Positions 1 through 12,060 are shown, counted from the stretch's first letter. The stretch: 64,000 bases of DNA from Viola odorata (GCA_963691705.1 OY829538.1:75646781-75710780), one strand, 5' to 3'. Notes: generated from the letters alone by a model not told the origin. Made by a program: numbers and translations.

Positions 1-349
1 AACTTAGAAAACCAATCTTAATTTTAGTTTTCAGTGTACATTAAATGATGCTCCTGATGTTATGCAGGTCATAACTACCCCTAGAGAGATTCTTATGCTC
101 TTCCTTTGTTTATCGTGTGCCTAAAGCTACGGGTCGTGCTCTTCTTGCAATAGAACGGTAGAATTGCTAGATACTTATAGACTTTTGCTACAAAACACCC
201 TATCCAGATTCATTCATTTGTTTTCTTAGGTATCTGGTATTGGATCAGGACATAAACAAGGCTCCAGTTCAATGTTAGACGTAGATCGTTCCACAGTTGC
301 ATGCTCTATTCCTATTATCTTTTGTTCCATCTCTTTATTTTAGAAAAAA
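1..349 (+). other. Possible terminal exon at the window edge
   Basis: A stretch from about 230 to a TAG at 341-343 reads open for 38 codons after a good acceptor (a T-rich tract ending in TTAG). Its start is Ser/Gly-rich (VSGIGSGHKQGSSSMLDV). It could be the last exon of a gene lying to the left of the window. I recognise no family and the upstream bases 1-229 show nothing else clear, so this is weak. The stop falls in the target-site duplication of the MITE that follows. Confidence 0.2.
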
Positions 350-722
350 GGAGTAATAGTATTTTACACCCCTGTACTATCGCCGAAAAACAGATACCTC
401 CCCTGTACTTTAAAACGTCCATGACACCCCCCCGAATTATTGTTTTCGGACAAAAAGGTCCTTCTGTCCATAATTAATTACATTTTTTTATGTATTTTTG
501 GAATTTTTTACAATGTTTCTTGTACATTAGGTTAATTATATTTTTTTTTGAATTTTTACATTTTTTTTAGAATTTTTAGAATTTTTTAGAATTGTAAAAA
601 TGTGCATTAAAAACCTTTTTGTACGGGAACATTAGTTCAAGGAGGTGTCATGGACGTTTTAAAGTACAGGGGAGGTATCTGTTTTTTGGCGATAGTACAA
701 GGGTGTAAAATACTATTACCCC
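350..722. mobile_element. Mutator-like MITE with ~80-bp TIRs and a 9-bp TSD
   Basis: The two ends are near-perfect inverted repeats of about 80 bp: left about 350-431, right about 640-722, starting GGAGTAATAG and GGGGTAATAG when both are read inward. The element is flanked by a direct 9-bp repeat, TAGAAAAAA, at 341-349 and 723-731. Long TIRs plus a 9-bp duplication are the signature of Mutator-like (MULE) elements. The 373-bp length and lack of coding make it a non-autonomous foldback copy. The interior is T-rich. Confidence 0.75.
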
Positions 723-918
723 TAGAAAAAAAAGCTGCAGTATAAAATGTATGAACCCATATGGATAATTTATCAGTTGCAAAGTATTTAAGTCCAAAAG
801 CATAAGAGTGGTTTTGAAGGTAATTTATCCTAACCAAACAAAAACCACAAGTGTAATTCTTGCTAGTGGCCAACATTTCCAATATGGATAACTCATAACA
901 GAAGACACAAGATCCTAC

Positions 919-1246
919 CTGAGCATCCATTTCAGATATGCAGATGATGCAATATAAGCACAATTAGGAAAGTACAGATAACAGGCCATAAATGTTGTTT
1001 CAATTTCAATTTACTTGTATTGCCATTCTCTACCCTAATTTCACAAGCATACAATACCCAATCAAACCAATTTGACAAAAAAAATAACAATCAGAGCAGA
1101 AAATACTGAGCCTAACCGGTTGCAGAGGCGACAATTGAGGAAGAAGAGAACGGCCACGTGTAACACAGCCAACGGCTATTTATAGTACGAACTGTCGTCT
1201 ACTGCTAACTATCTACTGATGGGCTCAGCCCGGCCATTAGGCCCAT
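919..1246 (-). promoter_or_regulatory. Promoter-like block pointing left, with a possible 4-codon first exon
   Basis: Read on the minus strand, this has a site II/telo-type GGCCCA motif at about 1239-1245, a TATA box (CTATAAATAG) at 1176-1185 and a G-box CACGTG at 1155-1160. About 230 bp downstream of the G-box is ATGGATGCTCAG at 930-919, followed at once by a GTAGGATC donor. This looks like a real minus-strand promoter with a short first coding exon (Met-Asp-Ala-Gln). I cannot identify further exons to the left; the Mutator MITE at 350-722 would sit in its intron. No protein family can be assigned. Confidence 0.35.
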
Positions 1247-2645
1247 TTATTTTAATTACTGGCCTCCAACACTACAAGCATAAATAAACTGGAAGTGGAA
1301 TTATCTCATGTTGCCAGGAATAGCTATAGCTGCACCCTTCTTTTAAGATTTTGGATCGTGTACATCGATAAGTATCGAAATATTTCTTTCTCATGCATAA
1401 AAAGTATTAATCTTGTTCCAAGGTCTACCGACGGATGAACACCTTACAATAATCCAAGGTTGTGATCAGAGTCATAAGTAAATACAGAGATTAAAAAGAA
1501 TGTAGCATTTGAAAATAATTACTTTTAGTGAAGTAGGTTATTACTTACTTTCATGGTCAATCAGTTACTTGGATTGTAGCTCTAAATTCTCACTTCTCGT
1601 GTTCCATATCTGAAGTGGCTGCTTCTTTTGTTTGCATTTGTTATGGACTAACTCATGTTTCTAGCTAGAGTTTTACTTATAGTTCCTAAAACCCCATAGC
1701 AATTGGCGGCATTAATCATATCATCTCGGCGTAATTTAACTTCTGTCATCATCACTTTATTAATCATCTCGTATTTAAATATATATTTATGCTTATTTGA
1801 TTATAATTTGTATATAATTTCTAACTAAGTCGTCGAACTATTTATGTCAAAACTACCCAATATTTTATGAGTAAACCAATGATCAAAATTCAAATCACAA
1901 GTCATCGATCTGATCATAAATTCAATTATTGTTCATCAAACCCGGCTACACATGTATTAGACCTTATGATACGTAAGCGTACAGGGTAAAATCCGGTTGT
2001 AGACTTCAGCGACCTGGGACCCGTTTCTTTTCTTTTCTTTTCTTTTCTTAGCCAGCCCTCTCCTATGGAGGATTTGGAAAAAAATAAAAATAAAAATTGT
2101 TAATTCGATCAATAAATTTAATTAGTCTAGTTTTTTAAATCTTAAATATATTAAGTCCTGACTAATTGATTTATGTATATACTTTTTAAGGGGTAAAATA
2201 ATTTTTGGAAACAATTGAATTATATATTTTATATACAATAATTGAATCCATCTCATGTTTTTAGGTTTATTATTTGGGACAAGAAGCATACGCATTCATA
2301 ATTGAAAGTTCGTATCATTAATTTTATTTCTATCAAGTTGATTTACTATAAAATGCTCTCAATTCATAATTTTCATAAATTTAAAGATTAAAGAATATAT
2401 TATATATTAATCTCTAATTTAAAAGTTGAGAGTATCAAATCACTCGCACCAACTATTTATCCGTAAATTCTATGGTAGTTAAAACTCTAAATACACAAGA
2501 AGCATTGAATTTCAAGAAAAAATGAACAAAATTATATCGATACAACATTTTGAACATACAACATCCACAAATTAGCTCAGAACAACACCAAAAATACCAC
2601 GGTTTTCTCGATCTAACGAATCTCTCCGTTAAATTAATTAACCAT
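1247..2645. other. AT-rich intergenic DNA with a (TTTTC)n tract
   Basis: No supported gene. A short (TTTTC)n simple repeat lies at about 2024-2049. The rest is AT-rich sequence without long open frames of recognisable composition. Confidence 0.6.
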
Positions 2646-3104
2646 TCAAACTTCTTGTCCATCTCCATTTCCATCAACTCTGGGCCCACCAACCCAGAAC
2701 TGGTGGCAACACAGGCAAAAGCTCTTGCCATGGAAAGCAAGGCCGATGACCCACATAATCAAAAGGGCCCAACCTTCAGCAGGAGAGACTGCAAAAACCA
2801 GCAAAACAATCCAAAGAGGAGTAGAAAATGCAGCAACATAACCCATCAACAGTTTATTACCATCTTCAAGAATTGGGAGATGAAACAGAGAAATTGAAGA
2901 AATTGCTGCAAGAATTAAACAGAGTTGCATTAGCAGAGGTGCTGTTTGGAAGATGAGAGTTTGTGATTTTATCTGGATACAACCAAGAAGGAAAGAAATG
3001 GTGCCAAATCCAACTCCAATTTGGATTGAATTTGCTGCCCAATTCTCTCCTTGGGCTTCTGGAGAAAGATTGTTGGTAGAGTTTGATGATGGGTCAATCC
3101 TCAT
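2646..3104 (-). CDS. Small hypothetical four-helix membrane protein (chimera donor)
   Basis: A single-exon ORF of 152 residues starts MRIDPSSNSTNNLSPEAQGE. A polar N-terminus of about 25 residues is followed by four hydrophobic segments: roughly residues 27-46, 53-74, 86-108 and 111-124. The tail is Cys/Gly-rich and ends in DGNGDGQEV. I do not recognise the family and assign no function. A TATA-like ATTTATT lies about 120 bp upstream of the start (about 3221-3230). The first ~71 codons and the upstream DNA were copied to 7455-7900, where they form the 5' end of a chimeric gene. The copy begins MRIEPSSNF and differs only slightly, which suggests a recent duplication. A foldback MITE lies immediately upstream of the promoter. 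Confidence 0.6.
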   Translation of the reverse strand: MRIDPSSNSTNNLSPEAQGENWAANSIQIGVGFGTISFLLGCIQIKSQTLIFQTAPLLMQLCLILAAISSISLFHLPILEDGNKLLMGYVAAFSTPLWIVLLVFAVSPAEGWALLIMWVIGLAFHGKSFCLCCHQFWVGGPRVDGNGDGQEV

Positions 3105-3240
3105 TTTCTATGGATACAAATTGAAGTGAGTTTCTTTGGTTTTCTCTCTAATTTGTTGAATGTACAGAGAGATTTTTTTTTTTTTGGAGTTGTGTGAAGG
3201 AGAAGGAAGGGCTTGGCATGAATAAATAGGCAATTTTTTA

Positions 3241-3702
3241 AGGCTAAACACTCACTTTAGTCCTTATATTTGTCTAAAAAATTAAAATTAGTCCTCACGT
3301 TTGTTTTTGGCTTAAATTAATTCCCATATTTGTATAATTGGCTGAAATTGATCTCCATATTTATATAATTAATTAAAATCAGTCCAATTAATTTAATTTA
3401 ATGAATTTTAAAAAAAATTCAAAAAAGATGTTATTCTTTTATTAAAATCCTACATTAAATTAATAACAAAGATAAGAAAATTTATTTTTTTATTATTTTG
3501 ACTATATTATCATGTCATGTAAGATGCTTGTAAAGAAACGTATTTTCTAATTTTTTTAAAAAAGTTAATTTAATTAAATTAATTGGACTAATTTTAGCTA
3601 ATTATACAAACATAAAAATCAATTTCGGCTAAAGATAAATATAAGGACTAATTTTAAAAATTTAGACAAACATATGAACTAAAATAAAGAGTTAAACAGT
3701 TT
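3241..3702. mobile_element. Foldback MITE upstream of the membrane-protein gene
   Basis: The left half (GGCTAAACACTCACTTTAG... TTTGTCTAAA...) and the right half are long imperfect inverted repeats of about 200 bp each, sharing TTTGTCTAAA and AAAATTAGTCC blocks in opposite orientation. No coding capacity. I could not define a clean target-site duplication, so the superfamily is unknown. The left ~100 bp also occurs at about 7806-7900, carried along with the copied gene 5' end. Confidence 0.6.
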
Positions 3703-3750
3703 GGCCAAATTGTAGAATTCCGATACTTGTAAGGAAGCTAGCATGTCCTT

Positions 3751-5738
3751 TAGTCAAATAGTTCATTTGGTACGTCTTGCCTCGGACATCCCCTTGCCGC
3801 GGACATCCCCGTCTCGGTATCCTGCTTGTTTGTGCACAAATTAAAAAAGTACTTCTCAACAGTCAACACAACTTCTAAATGCAAAGGGAAAGCAATGGGA
3901 CCCAACAACTTTTTTTGGAAAGATTTCTTGCTGTTTCTTTCTATTTTCCATTGGAGTGTGATAAAAAAATTACCCTCCCTAGAAAACTTGAATCTAGATT
4001 AATAGTCAGTAGTTAAATTATCACATAAAAATTGATAATTATAGGATCAGGGTGAGGATAATTCTATAGCATGGTATACTGATGTGGATGATTTCCTTCC
4101 TCCTATGTCACCTATAAAGCATCGGAGGAGATTTTCAGTGTAAAATCTCCGACGATCAAGTTAGTATCGCAAAGATTGTGAGCAATAAGGAGAGTTACTA
4201 AGTTCAAATTGGGAGCTTCTTTGTGAGGTATTAGTGGGTGTGTGTCTGCATTCCTTGTTCATATACGAGGGGGGTATTTATACCCCCACCCGGCTTGGTT
4301 ACGTGGGACAAGTAGGGTCCGGGGGCCGGAATAGTCAATGCTCCAAGCGGCGCATTTAATGCCCTCAAGTGACCCATTAAATGTCATCACCTCCGCCATA
4401 AATGTCATCACTTCCATCGTAAATACTCTCACTTCTACAGCCCAGACGGTGATGATTGTCCTTGATCTGTGTGTACCCCCAGACGGTGATGATTGTCCTT
4501 GATCTGTGTGTACCACATGTCTTGGACTAAGATAACGGTTACCGACTCCACCCGGTATCTTCCTTGTTGTTCCCTCCCGGTAAGGTAACTATCTGTCAGG
4601 GTTGGCAGGTAAATGACATAGCCGATAGGGGTAGTCTGGGCTACCGAGGGAGCCCCCCGTTAGTGATAAATAGCTGATAACGCTCCTCCGAGGGACTCTG
4701 TCGGTATCGTACTGAGCCAGTCCACATGGCCTCAGTCAATGGACCAGTAGAAAGACTAAAATATCCTTAGTATTTCTTCATGTATTATCAAAAATATATT
4801 TGTTTTTTTTAGAATAGTTAAAATAAAATAAACAATTAATTAACTAAAACTATGATCAAAATTTATAATTAATAGACTAGTTTGTAAAAAACACATTAGA
4901 AAAAAATGTAGTTTGAGGTCAATAATATTTATCTTCTACAAAAGTACATCAACCAAATAAATTTTAAGATAATTTTAAAATTAGGGTGTAATGATCTGTT
5001 AAAATTGATAAATGTGAAATTCTTTTTGAGTCAAACATAAGTTGTTTTTTTTAAACATTTGATATAAAGGTAGGATGATCTCATGATTTTTTATATTCTA
5101 GAATTTTAGATATATGTAGGGATTAATACGAAGGTTTTAGTCAAATAGTTCATTTGGTATGTCATGCCGAGGACGTCCCGTCTCGATATCCTGCTTGTTT
5201 GTGCACAAATTAAAAATAAAAAACACATCTCAACAGTCAACACAACTTCTATATTAAAGTGAACGCAATGGGCCCCAAAGACTTTTCTTGGAAAGATTTC
5301 TTGCTGTTTCTTTCTATTTTTCATTCGAGCCTAATTCTCACCGGTTTTAAAACTACAGGAGACCTTATCTTTTAAAATAGGTGGATAAAATTCGAATTTA
5401 AATTAATATTCCTTCCGAACTATAATAATTGTCATTTTTTTACAAAATGTTACTATACATTTTACTTAATTTTTTAGTGTTTATTTTACTGAATATTACT
5501 ATTTTAGAAAGTCAATTAAAATGGTTCAGAAGAAATAGTTAATAAGCTGAATTACCGAATAAGAAATTAAAAATATATATATTTACCTTTTTTAGAGTAG
5601 TTAAAATAAAATAAGTAATTAATTAACTGACTAGTTTGTACAAAATGTATAATTAATAGACTAGTTTGTAAAAATACGTTAGAAAAAAAATGTAGTTTAA
5701 AGTCAATAATATTTATCTTCTATTAAAGTACGTTAATA
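3751..5738. repeat. Tandem segmental duplication, two diverged copies
   Basis: Two blocks recur in the same order. Block one is at 3751-3957 and again at 5138-5328; it includes GTTCATTTGGTA, CTGCTTGTTTGTGCACAAAT and GGAAAGATTTCTTGCTGTTT. Block two is at about 4809-4941 and again at about 5593-5738. This is an old duplication of an AT-rich, apparently non-coding segment. The first copy is split by extra DNA that includes the LTR-like sequence at about 4080-4740. Confidence 0.7.
4080..4740 (-). mobile_element. LTR-like retrotransposon fragment
   Basis: This GC-richer block stands out from its surroundings. On the minus strand it has a strong TATA box (GGTATAAATACC, about 4270-4281) followed by sequence resembling an LTR R/U5 region. 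It contains a 37-bp tandem duplication at 4443-4515 (unit starts CAGACGGTGATGATTGTCC). I found no clear TG..CA ends with a 5-bp duplication and no coding domain. It may be a truncated or solo LTR; element family unknown. Confidence 0.4.
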
Positions 5739-6004
5739 AAAAAAAATAATAATCCTAAAGACATTTCCAGAATGTTACTTTCCCTCCCGGGAATTGTTTA
5801 TCTTAAATGAATTATTTTCCCGAATGAGTAATCGTAAGGAATACTAGTTTTTGGTGCTTAGTTGACAATTAAGATTTTAAAAAAAGTAATATTTTTCTAT
5901 TTATTTTATATCTGACACGTTAGGAAAAAGTAAAAGAAATTACTACTCTATCCTTAAACAATAATTATTATTTAAATATAATACAAAGTAAATATTTTTA
6001 AATT

Positions 6005-7455
6005 ATTCTAAAATATAATACAATTACAAATAATTGAAAAAACTATTAAAGGTAAGTTATCATAATAATTTAGACTTGGTAATTCTTATAGGTTATATTT
6101 CATTAGCCTGTACCAAGCAAATAGCACATGAACATTGCAGTAACTATAATAGGAGGAAAGACAATCGTAACAGAGTAGTTTTATTTAGATATTGTTGAGG
6201 GACAAATGGGAAAACACCATAAATACATTACTGTCTCAAACATGTTTAAATTACTTGTAATTTACAGGGTTATTAAACACTTCAGAAATTTCAGCTCACT
6301 CATAGACTCATAGTAGAAGTAAAAGGAGGAAAAGCCAAACACACCATCCAACACAGAACACTGTAGTAAAGCCAAATTACAGAACGCAGCAGCACACAGA
6401 AAGGAAGACAAAAAAATCGGTATGTTTTTTTTTCTTGCTGTTATTTACAAGTATTTGATCAACAGATATATGTCGATAACCAAAACTGCAATCCCAACAA
6501 CGGATAAAAGCATACACATGCAGGTGCAACCACCCTTCGTGCGCTTATTCAAAACAGCCAGATTCTTCTGCACACGCTGTAAAAGCGAAACATAAACCAA
6601 GAAATGTGATGTTAAATTCTCTGTCAGACATCCAGACTTAAAGAACAACAAAAGGGATGCATGTGTGTGTGTGCGCGCACGTCACAGAATTGGATGACCC
6701 CAAGTATACCGTGAACCATGCTCTGTTTACGGTATGTTGTAATTATAATGTACAATCAAACAGAGTGAATCATGGTTAAGAACCGTACTCGTACATAATA
6801 ATTCAGCATACGATGAAGCATTCAAAATGTTCATAATACTGCAATTCCAAGTAGCGCAGCATCATTCTAAACAATGATGTCGCTCATTTCTTAGTTTTCT
6901 GGCCCAACTGACGTTTCACTTATGGCATCGCAAAGTATGTTCACAAAAATCCTCTTTTTTTCAACCATAAGCTAATTGCTACCAGAAGTAACAGTGTGAA
7001 ACCCAACACATTGTTCTGGGAATAAACACAAATACTTGCTAAAGGAGTAAATAAAAGATAATGGTCTTACACGCAAGCGGGAGTCTGTGACATCCACATG
7101 CTGATCCAAGTTATTCTGCATAACAGAAGAGTGAAAGGCAATAATGCTTTTAGACCCAGAATAGCTGAAGTATTTAATTGGGTTATTGATTCAAAGGGGA
7201 AGAAATGAAAAATTAAATGAAGCATGTAAGAGAACCATACAATAAGTCCAGTGTGAAGATCAAGTTCCTCATTGACAGCTAAGGCAATGTGCTTCGTACT
7301 CATCACTGTCTCCTCCAACTTGTCAAGGCCCTCATCTTGCTCTGCATCAAAAACAAAAAATATAAGAATCTGATATCTCAAGAAAATTCATATATGCGCC
7401 ACTAATACCAATCATCATGGACAAGAACTGGTGGCATACCTCTAATAATTTGACG
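6005..7455 (-). repeat. Duplicate of the 3' part of the SYP5 gene
   Basis: This segment matches 36756-38207 along its whole length in the same orientation, with scattered substitutions and small indels. The left edge is at ATTCTAAAATATAAT (6005 and 36756) and the right edge at TTTGACG (7449-7455 and 38201-38207). It carries the 3' flank, exons 5, 4 and 3, and the last 16 bp of exon 2 of the SYP5 gene. At 7455 it switches abruptly to a copy of the membrane-protein gene from 2888 on, with about one base of shared sequence at the junction. Confidence 0.9.
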
Positions 7456-7671
7456 AGAAATTGAAGAAATTGCTGCAAGAATTAAACAGAGTTGCATTAG
7501 CAGAGGTGCTGTTTGGAAGATGAGAGTTTGTGATTTTATCTGGATACAACCAAGAAGGAAAGAAATGGTGCCAAATCCAACTCCAATTTGGATTGAATTT
7601 GCTGCCCAATTCTCTCCTTGGGCTTCTGGAGAAAGATTGTTGGTAAAGTTTGATGATGGTTCAATCCTCAT
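6445..7671 (-). CDS. Chimeric gene: membrane-protein N-terminus fused in frame to a Qc-SNARE tail
   Basis: Proposed exons on the minus strand are 7671-7440 (232 bp), 7341-7241 (101), 7115-7071 (45) and 6576-6445 (132), giving 510 bp or 169 residues. The first ~71 residues, starting MRIEPSSNF and holding two hydrophobic helices, come from the 2646-3104 family. After AAISSIS the frame enters SYP5 exon 2 (RQIIR). It then uses the SYP5 splice sites: donor GTATGC, acceptor GATGCAG, donor GTATGG, acceptor TATGCAG, donor GTAAGA, acceptor TTTACAG. These give the SNARE motif (EQDEGLDKLEETVMSTKH...), then a Cys-rich stretch and the tail anchor ending YLLIKYL. No stop or frameshift is present. The copied DNA includes the donor gene's upstream region, so it may be transcribed. 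The N-terminal regulatory domain of SYP5 is absent, and His replaces the zero-layer Gln (residue 107). It could be an unexpressed pseudogene; the open frame and kept splice sites are what I see. Confidence 0.55.
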
Positions 7672-8828
7672 TTTCTATGGATACAAATTGAAGTGAGTTT
7701 CTTTGGTTTTCTCTCTAATTTGTTGAATGTACAGAGTTTTTTTTTTTGGAGTTGTGTGTTGAAGGAGAAGGAAGGGCTTGGCATGAATAAACAGGCAATT
7801 TTTTAAGGCTAAATACTCACTTTAATCTTTATATTTGTCTAAAATTTTAAAATTAGTCCTCATGTTTGTCTTTAGTTAAAATTAATCCTTATATTTATAT
7901 GGGTGGAGAACAGTCACAATTTTCTACCCTTCTTCTTCTTCTTTTCCTTTTTTCCTTTTTTTCTTTTTAAATTAATTAATTTGTTAAATATACAATCGTT
8001 ATTTTTTATTGATACCAATTTGGTCCTATTATTACTATAAATTTTCTTTTTCCCGTTAAATCTTATGTTTCTAGTGACCTACTTGCACAATAAATGACGA
8101 TGAAAGCCATAAACAATTACTATAATTTAGTGACATTATTTTAATATTAGAAATAATGATTATAAATATATAAAAAATTAAAAAAAAGTTAAATCTAAAG
8201 AGAAAAAAGAATAAAAATTATGCTAGTTCAGGATTTCCGTCCCTTCCTAAATTAAAAAATATCAAGACAAAATTTGAGAATTTCGGTGTACTTATATAGT
8301 ACACCCGATATTTTAATTAAATGTGCTCCCAAACTAATAAAGTTGTTATATGTGGACGGATTTTTTTGGGTTTATCTCACTACCTAAATTTATAGCTATT
8401 TCAAAATTCAAAATTTAAATCCTCATAATTTCTAACCTGTAGTTTTTTTATTGGCTAATATGACTGAATGAACAAAATGACATGCATATCACACCGATTG
8501 CACTCTATAATTACTCCTACACAAAATGATATTTTCATACAAGTAAAGAATCATGGAAATGTCATAAATTGAAATCCAGCCTAAAATGATGGTGTTATGA
8601 AGTAGTAGAAAAATAATAATTTATTAAAACTAACACTGGAAGAATAAAACCACCTTTTTTATTTATTTAAATTGAATAATACACACTTTTTTTTATATTT
8701 TGAACAAAGATTTCAAGTTTTTCCCCTATCATTTGCAATCAAACAATCATGTTGCAATATGAAACACAAATTTACAACAAACTTACTAATTAATTATTGG
8801 CAAATTTACTTCCTTGACCTCTCCTTAA
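7672..8828. other. Copied 5' flank of the chimera, then AT-rich intergenic DNA
   Basis: Bases 7672 to about 7900 match 3105-3343: the promoter region and the first ~100 bp of the foldback MITE. After about 7900 similarity ends and AT-rich DNA follows. A short palindrome (TCGGTGTACTTATATAGTACACCCGA type) lies at about 8282-8310. No gene is recognised. Confidence 0.6.
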
Positions 8829-9735
<907 letters not shown>

Positions 9736-9939
9736 TTTCATTTTAAACTTCTACTGGTGCAAAAATATTATAATGAACTATCTATTAACTTTCAGACTAT
9801 AATAGATCATATACTCGATAAAAATTTCTAAACTAGACATTATGTTAACATTTTTCGTCAATTTGGTGATTTAAATTTTTTTTATATAAACTAAAAAATT
9901 CAGAAAAATCTATTTTTTTTAGAAAATATTTAAAATTTT

Positions 9940-12060
9940 AGCACAGTAGGGTCATAAAGAGTGCTTTGTTTATGTAGAAATATGGTAGCATTTCCCTTAA
10001 CCACTGCACGAATATAAGCACCACCAGCGGTGCATAAACCTAAACCAAGTGCAATTTTGTGGGATCCCTTCGGCAGACATGACAGTTTGCTTGTAGAATA
10101 TGCTACTAAAATTATCTCTGTCCGGGAAAACCCTTTGGAAGAAACAAGATAGACACATGGTAATTTACATTGAGCAACAATCTCTTGCGCTCTTACATGT
10201 TTCTTCACTGTAATTGGATAATAACCCTCTCCCTTAACAGTAGGGTCAATTGCAACAAACATTTAAAGACAGCAGTGAAGGAGACCTATGGCAGTGATTA
10301 TCCACCAGATGGTAATGCTTCTTCATACAATTCATGCCCTGCAAGCTTAGCAAATCACATATGAAACAATAAGAACCCCATACATCAATACTAGTACAGG
10401 AACACCAAAAAGAGAGCACAATGTGTGAATCCATGTATAATGCAGTATAAGATCCTTGAAAGTAACATCTACACAAATGTAGCACAACATATTAAGTTAT
10501 TGGAAAAATTATGAAGTAGATACATCAGAAATAACTTACATAAGATAATATCAGATCCACGACCGTCATTTGAAAAAATAAATGGAAAGGAAGCATTACT
10601 TAATTCAATATGAAGCAAACTCGAATCTCCCAGGAAAAATAAAAGTTTTAGCAAACAACTCAGGTGCGCATTATATCTCTACAAGATTTAAAAGCTTACA
10701 CTTCCATGTACCAGTTTTTTTTCAGTATCTTGATCTTATATGAGCATGTGTTGGAGTAAAGAAGCTACCTAAGCACCACTCATAACAGATATTCTGGCAT
10801 TTGGCCAAAGAAACAAGAAGTCAGGACTATAGGCACAACCACACATGGCATAATTTCCAGCACCAAAGCTTCCACCAACGACCACAGTTACCTTCGAGAC
10901 CTGCGCATATATTAATTGGAAACTGTGAAGACTGAAGATATAAAGCAAGTTATTCAGCATGAACTGATGAATTTGAATAAGATTTCAGTTTCTGTGATCT
11001 AATAGTCACAGAGGCATTCCGTTGTCTAGAGCAGGAGAAGATACCAACAGAATGAATAGAAGAAACCAACCTTCGCACAGGAAACTGCCATCACCATTTT
11101 TGCTCCAGATTTTGCTATGGAATTTGCTTCAGACCTTGAGCCAACCTAAATGGCAGAATATCACAGTTTCATGCTTCAGTAAACATGCATGATGCTGTCT
11201 CATTCATTTTTCCATGCTACAGGAAAACGTGCAAATCTCAAACCAACAGAATTACATACCATGAATCCAGTTTTATTTTGGAGGAAGACCGATGGAATGT
11301 TTTGTTGACTATAGAGTTCCATGAGCCCCTTTTAGAGCAGACTCGTTGAACAACATCCCTTGTTTCCGATGATGCCAATTGGATGTCCGAAGATTATAGC
11401 AAATCATGTTACAAGAGTTTACAGATTCAATTAGACATGCACTGCCCATAATGTCATGGTGGAGAATATGACCTAAAGAACAGAGTATTTTAAAATTTCC
11501 TCACAGTTCCATACAGTTTCTTGAACTGGTCAAATTCTTCCATCCACAATTCGAGAAATAACTGATCTTATATTAATGGCCTGCTTGTGGTATGTTGGAG
11601 CAATAGAACGAAGCTCCTTTACGTCATATAATGATTCTTCATAATCAAGGTTTGTTTTATAGGACACCCCTTGTTAGCCAGCCAAATGCATCTTCTTGAT
11701 AATGTTTCTCCCGATAAGAGTTACCTAATCAAAAGATTGGGGTCATAATTCAAGATAAACTTGGAAAAAAAAAACAAACTACAAGATGCGACAATTGAAT
11801 GTTCAAACTCCATTAGACCTATGAGATCTCAATCTACAATTAAGTATATCATGCCTCCACAAACGGAAGTTTGTCCAAGCACAAGGCAGTAAAAAGATCA
11901 TAGCATCTTTTGCATTAGCACCTATCATAGGGCGTTGCATACTCTGAGCAAAATAGTCAGAAACCCCTAATGTCTTGCAATGCAATGAGGCAACCCCCAA
12001 ATCCTCTACACTGACTTCTCTCATGTAGCAACCTATGATGACCCCTTCTTTGGATCTCAT
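9940..12060 (-). pseudogene. MCCB: Scrambled methylcrotonoyl-CoA carboxylase beta-subunit pseudogene
   Basis: Fragments of the biotin-dependent carboxyltransferase MCCase-beta (mitochondrial leucine catabolism) are recognisable on the minus strand. At about 12045-11880 is VSVEDLGVASLHC with GVSDYFAQ. At about 11660-11490 is YDVKELRSIAPTYHKQA with ISRIVDGR, then a frameshift. At about 11385-11275 is IPSVFLQNKTGFM. At about 11150-11075 is GSRSEANSIAKSGAKMVMAV. At about 10905-10790 is [19 protein letters not shown] with [12 protein letters not shown]. The part that should come first (MFVAIDPTVKGEGYYPITVK, LRAQEI-like, CTAGGAYI) lies last, at 10262-9940. Frameshifts, in-frame stops and internal losses rule out function. 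The order shows a rearrangement, not simple decay. Confidence 0.85.

Noticed and set aside
6700..6720. CRISPR-like or other prokaryotic features
   Set aside because: No spaced repeats anywhere in the window; the DNA is clearly plant nuclear.
7067..7381. 104-codon ORF (and its twin at 37819-38133)
   Set aside because: Read-through of SYP5 exon 3 into introns; the real coding parts are the spliced exons.
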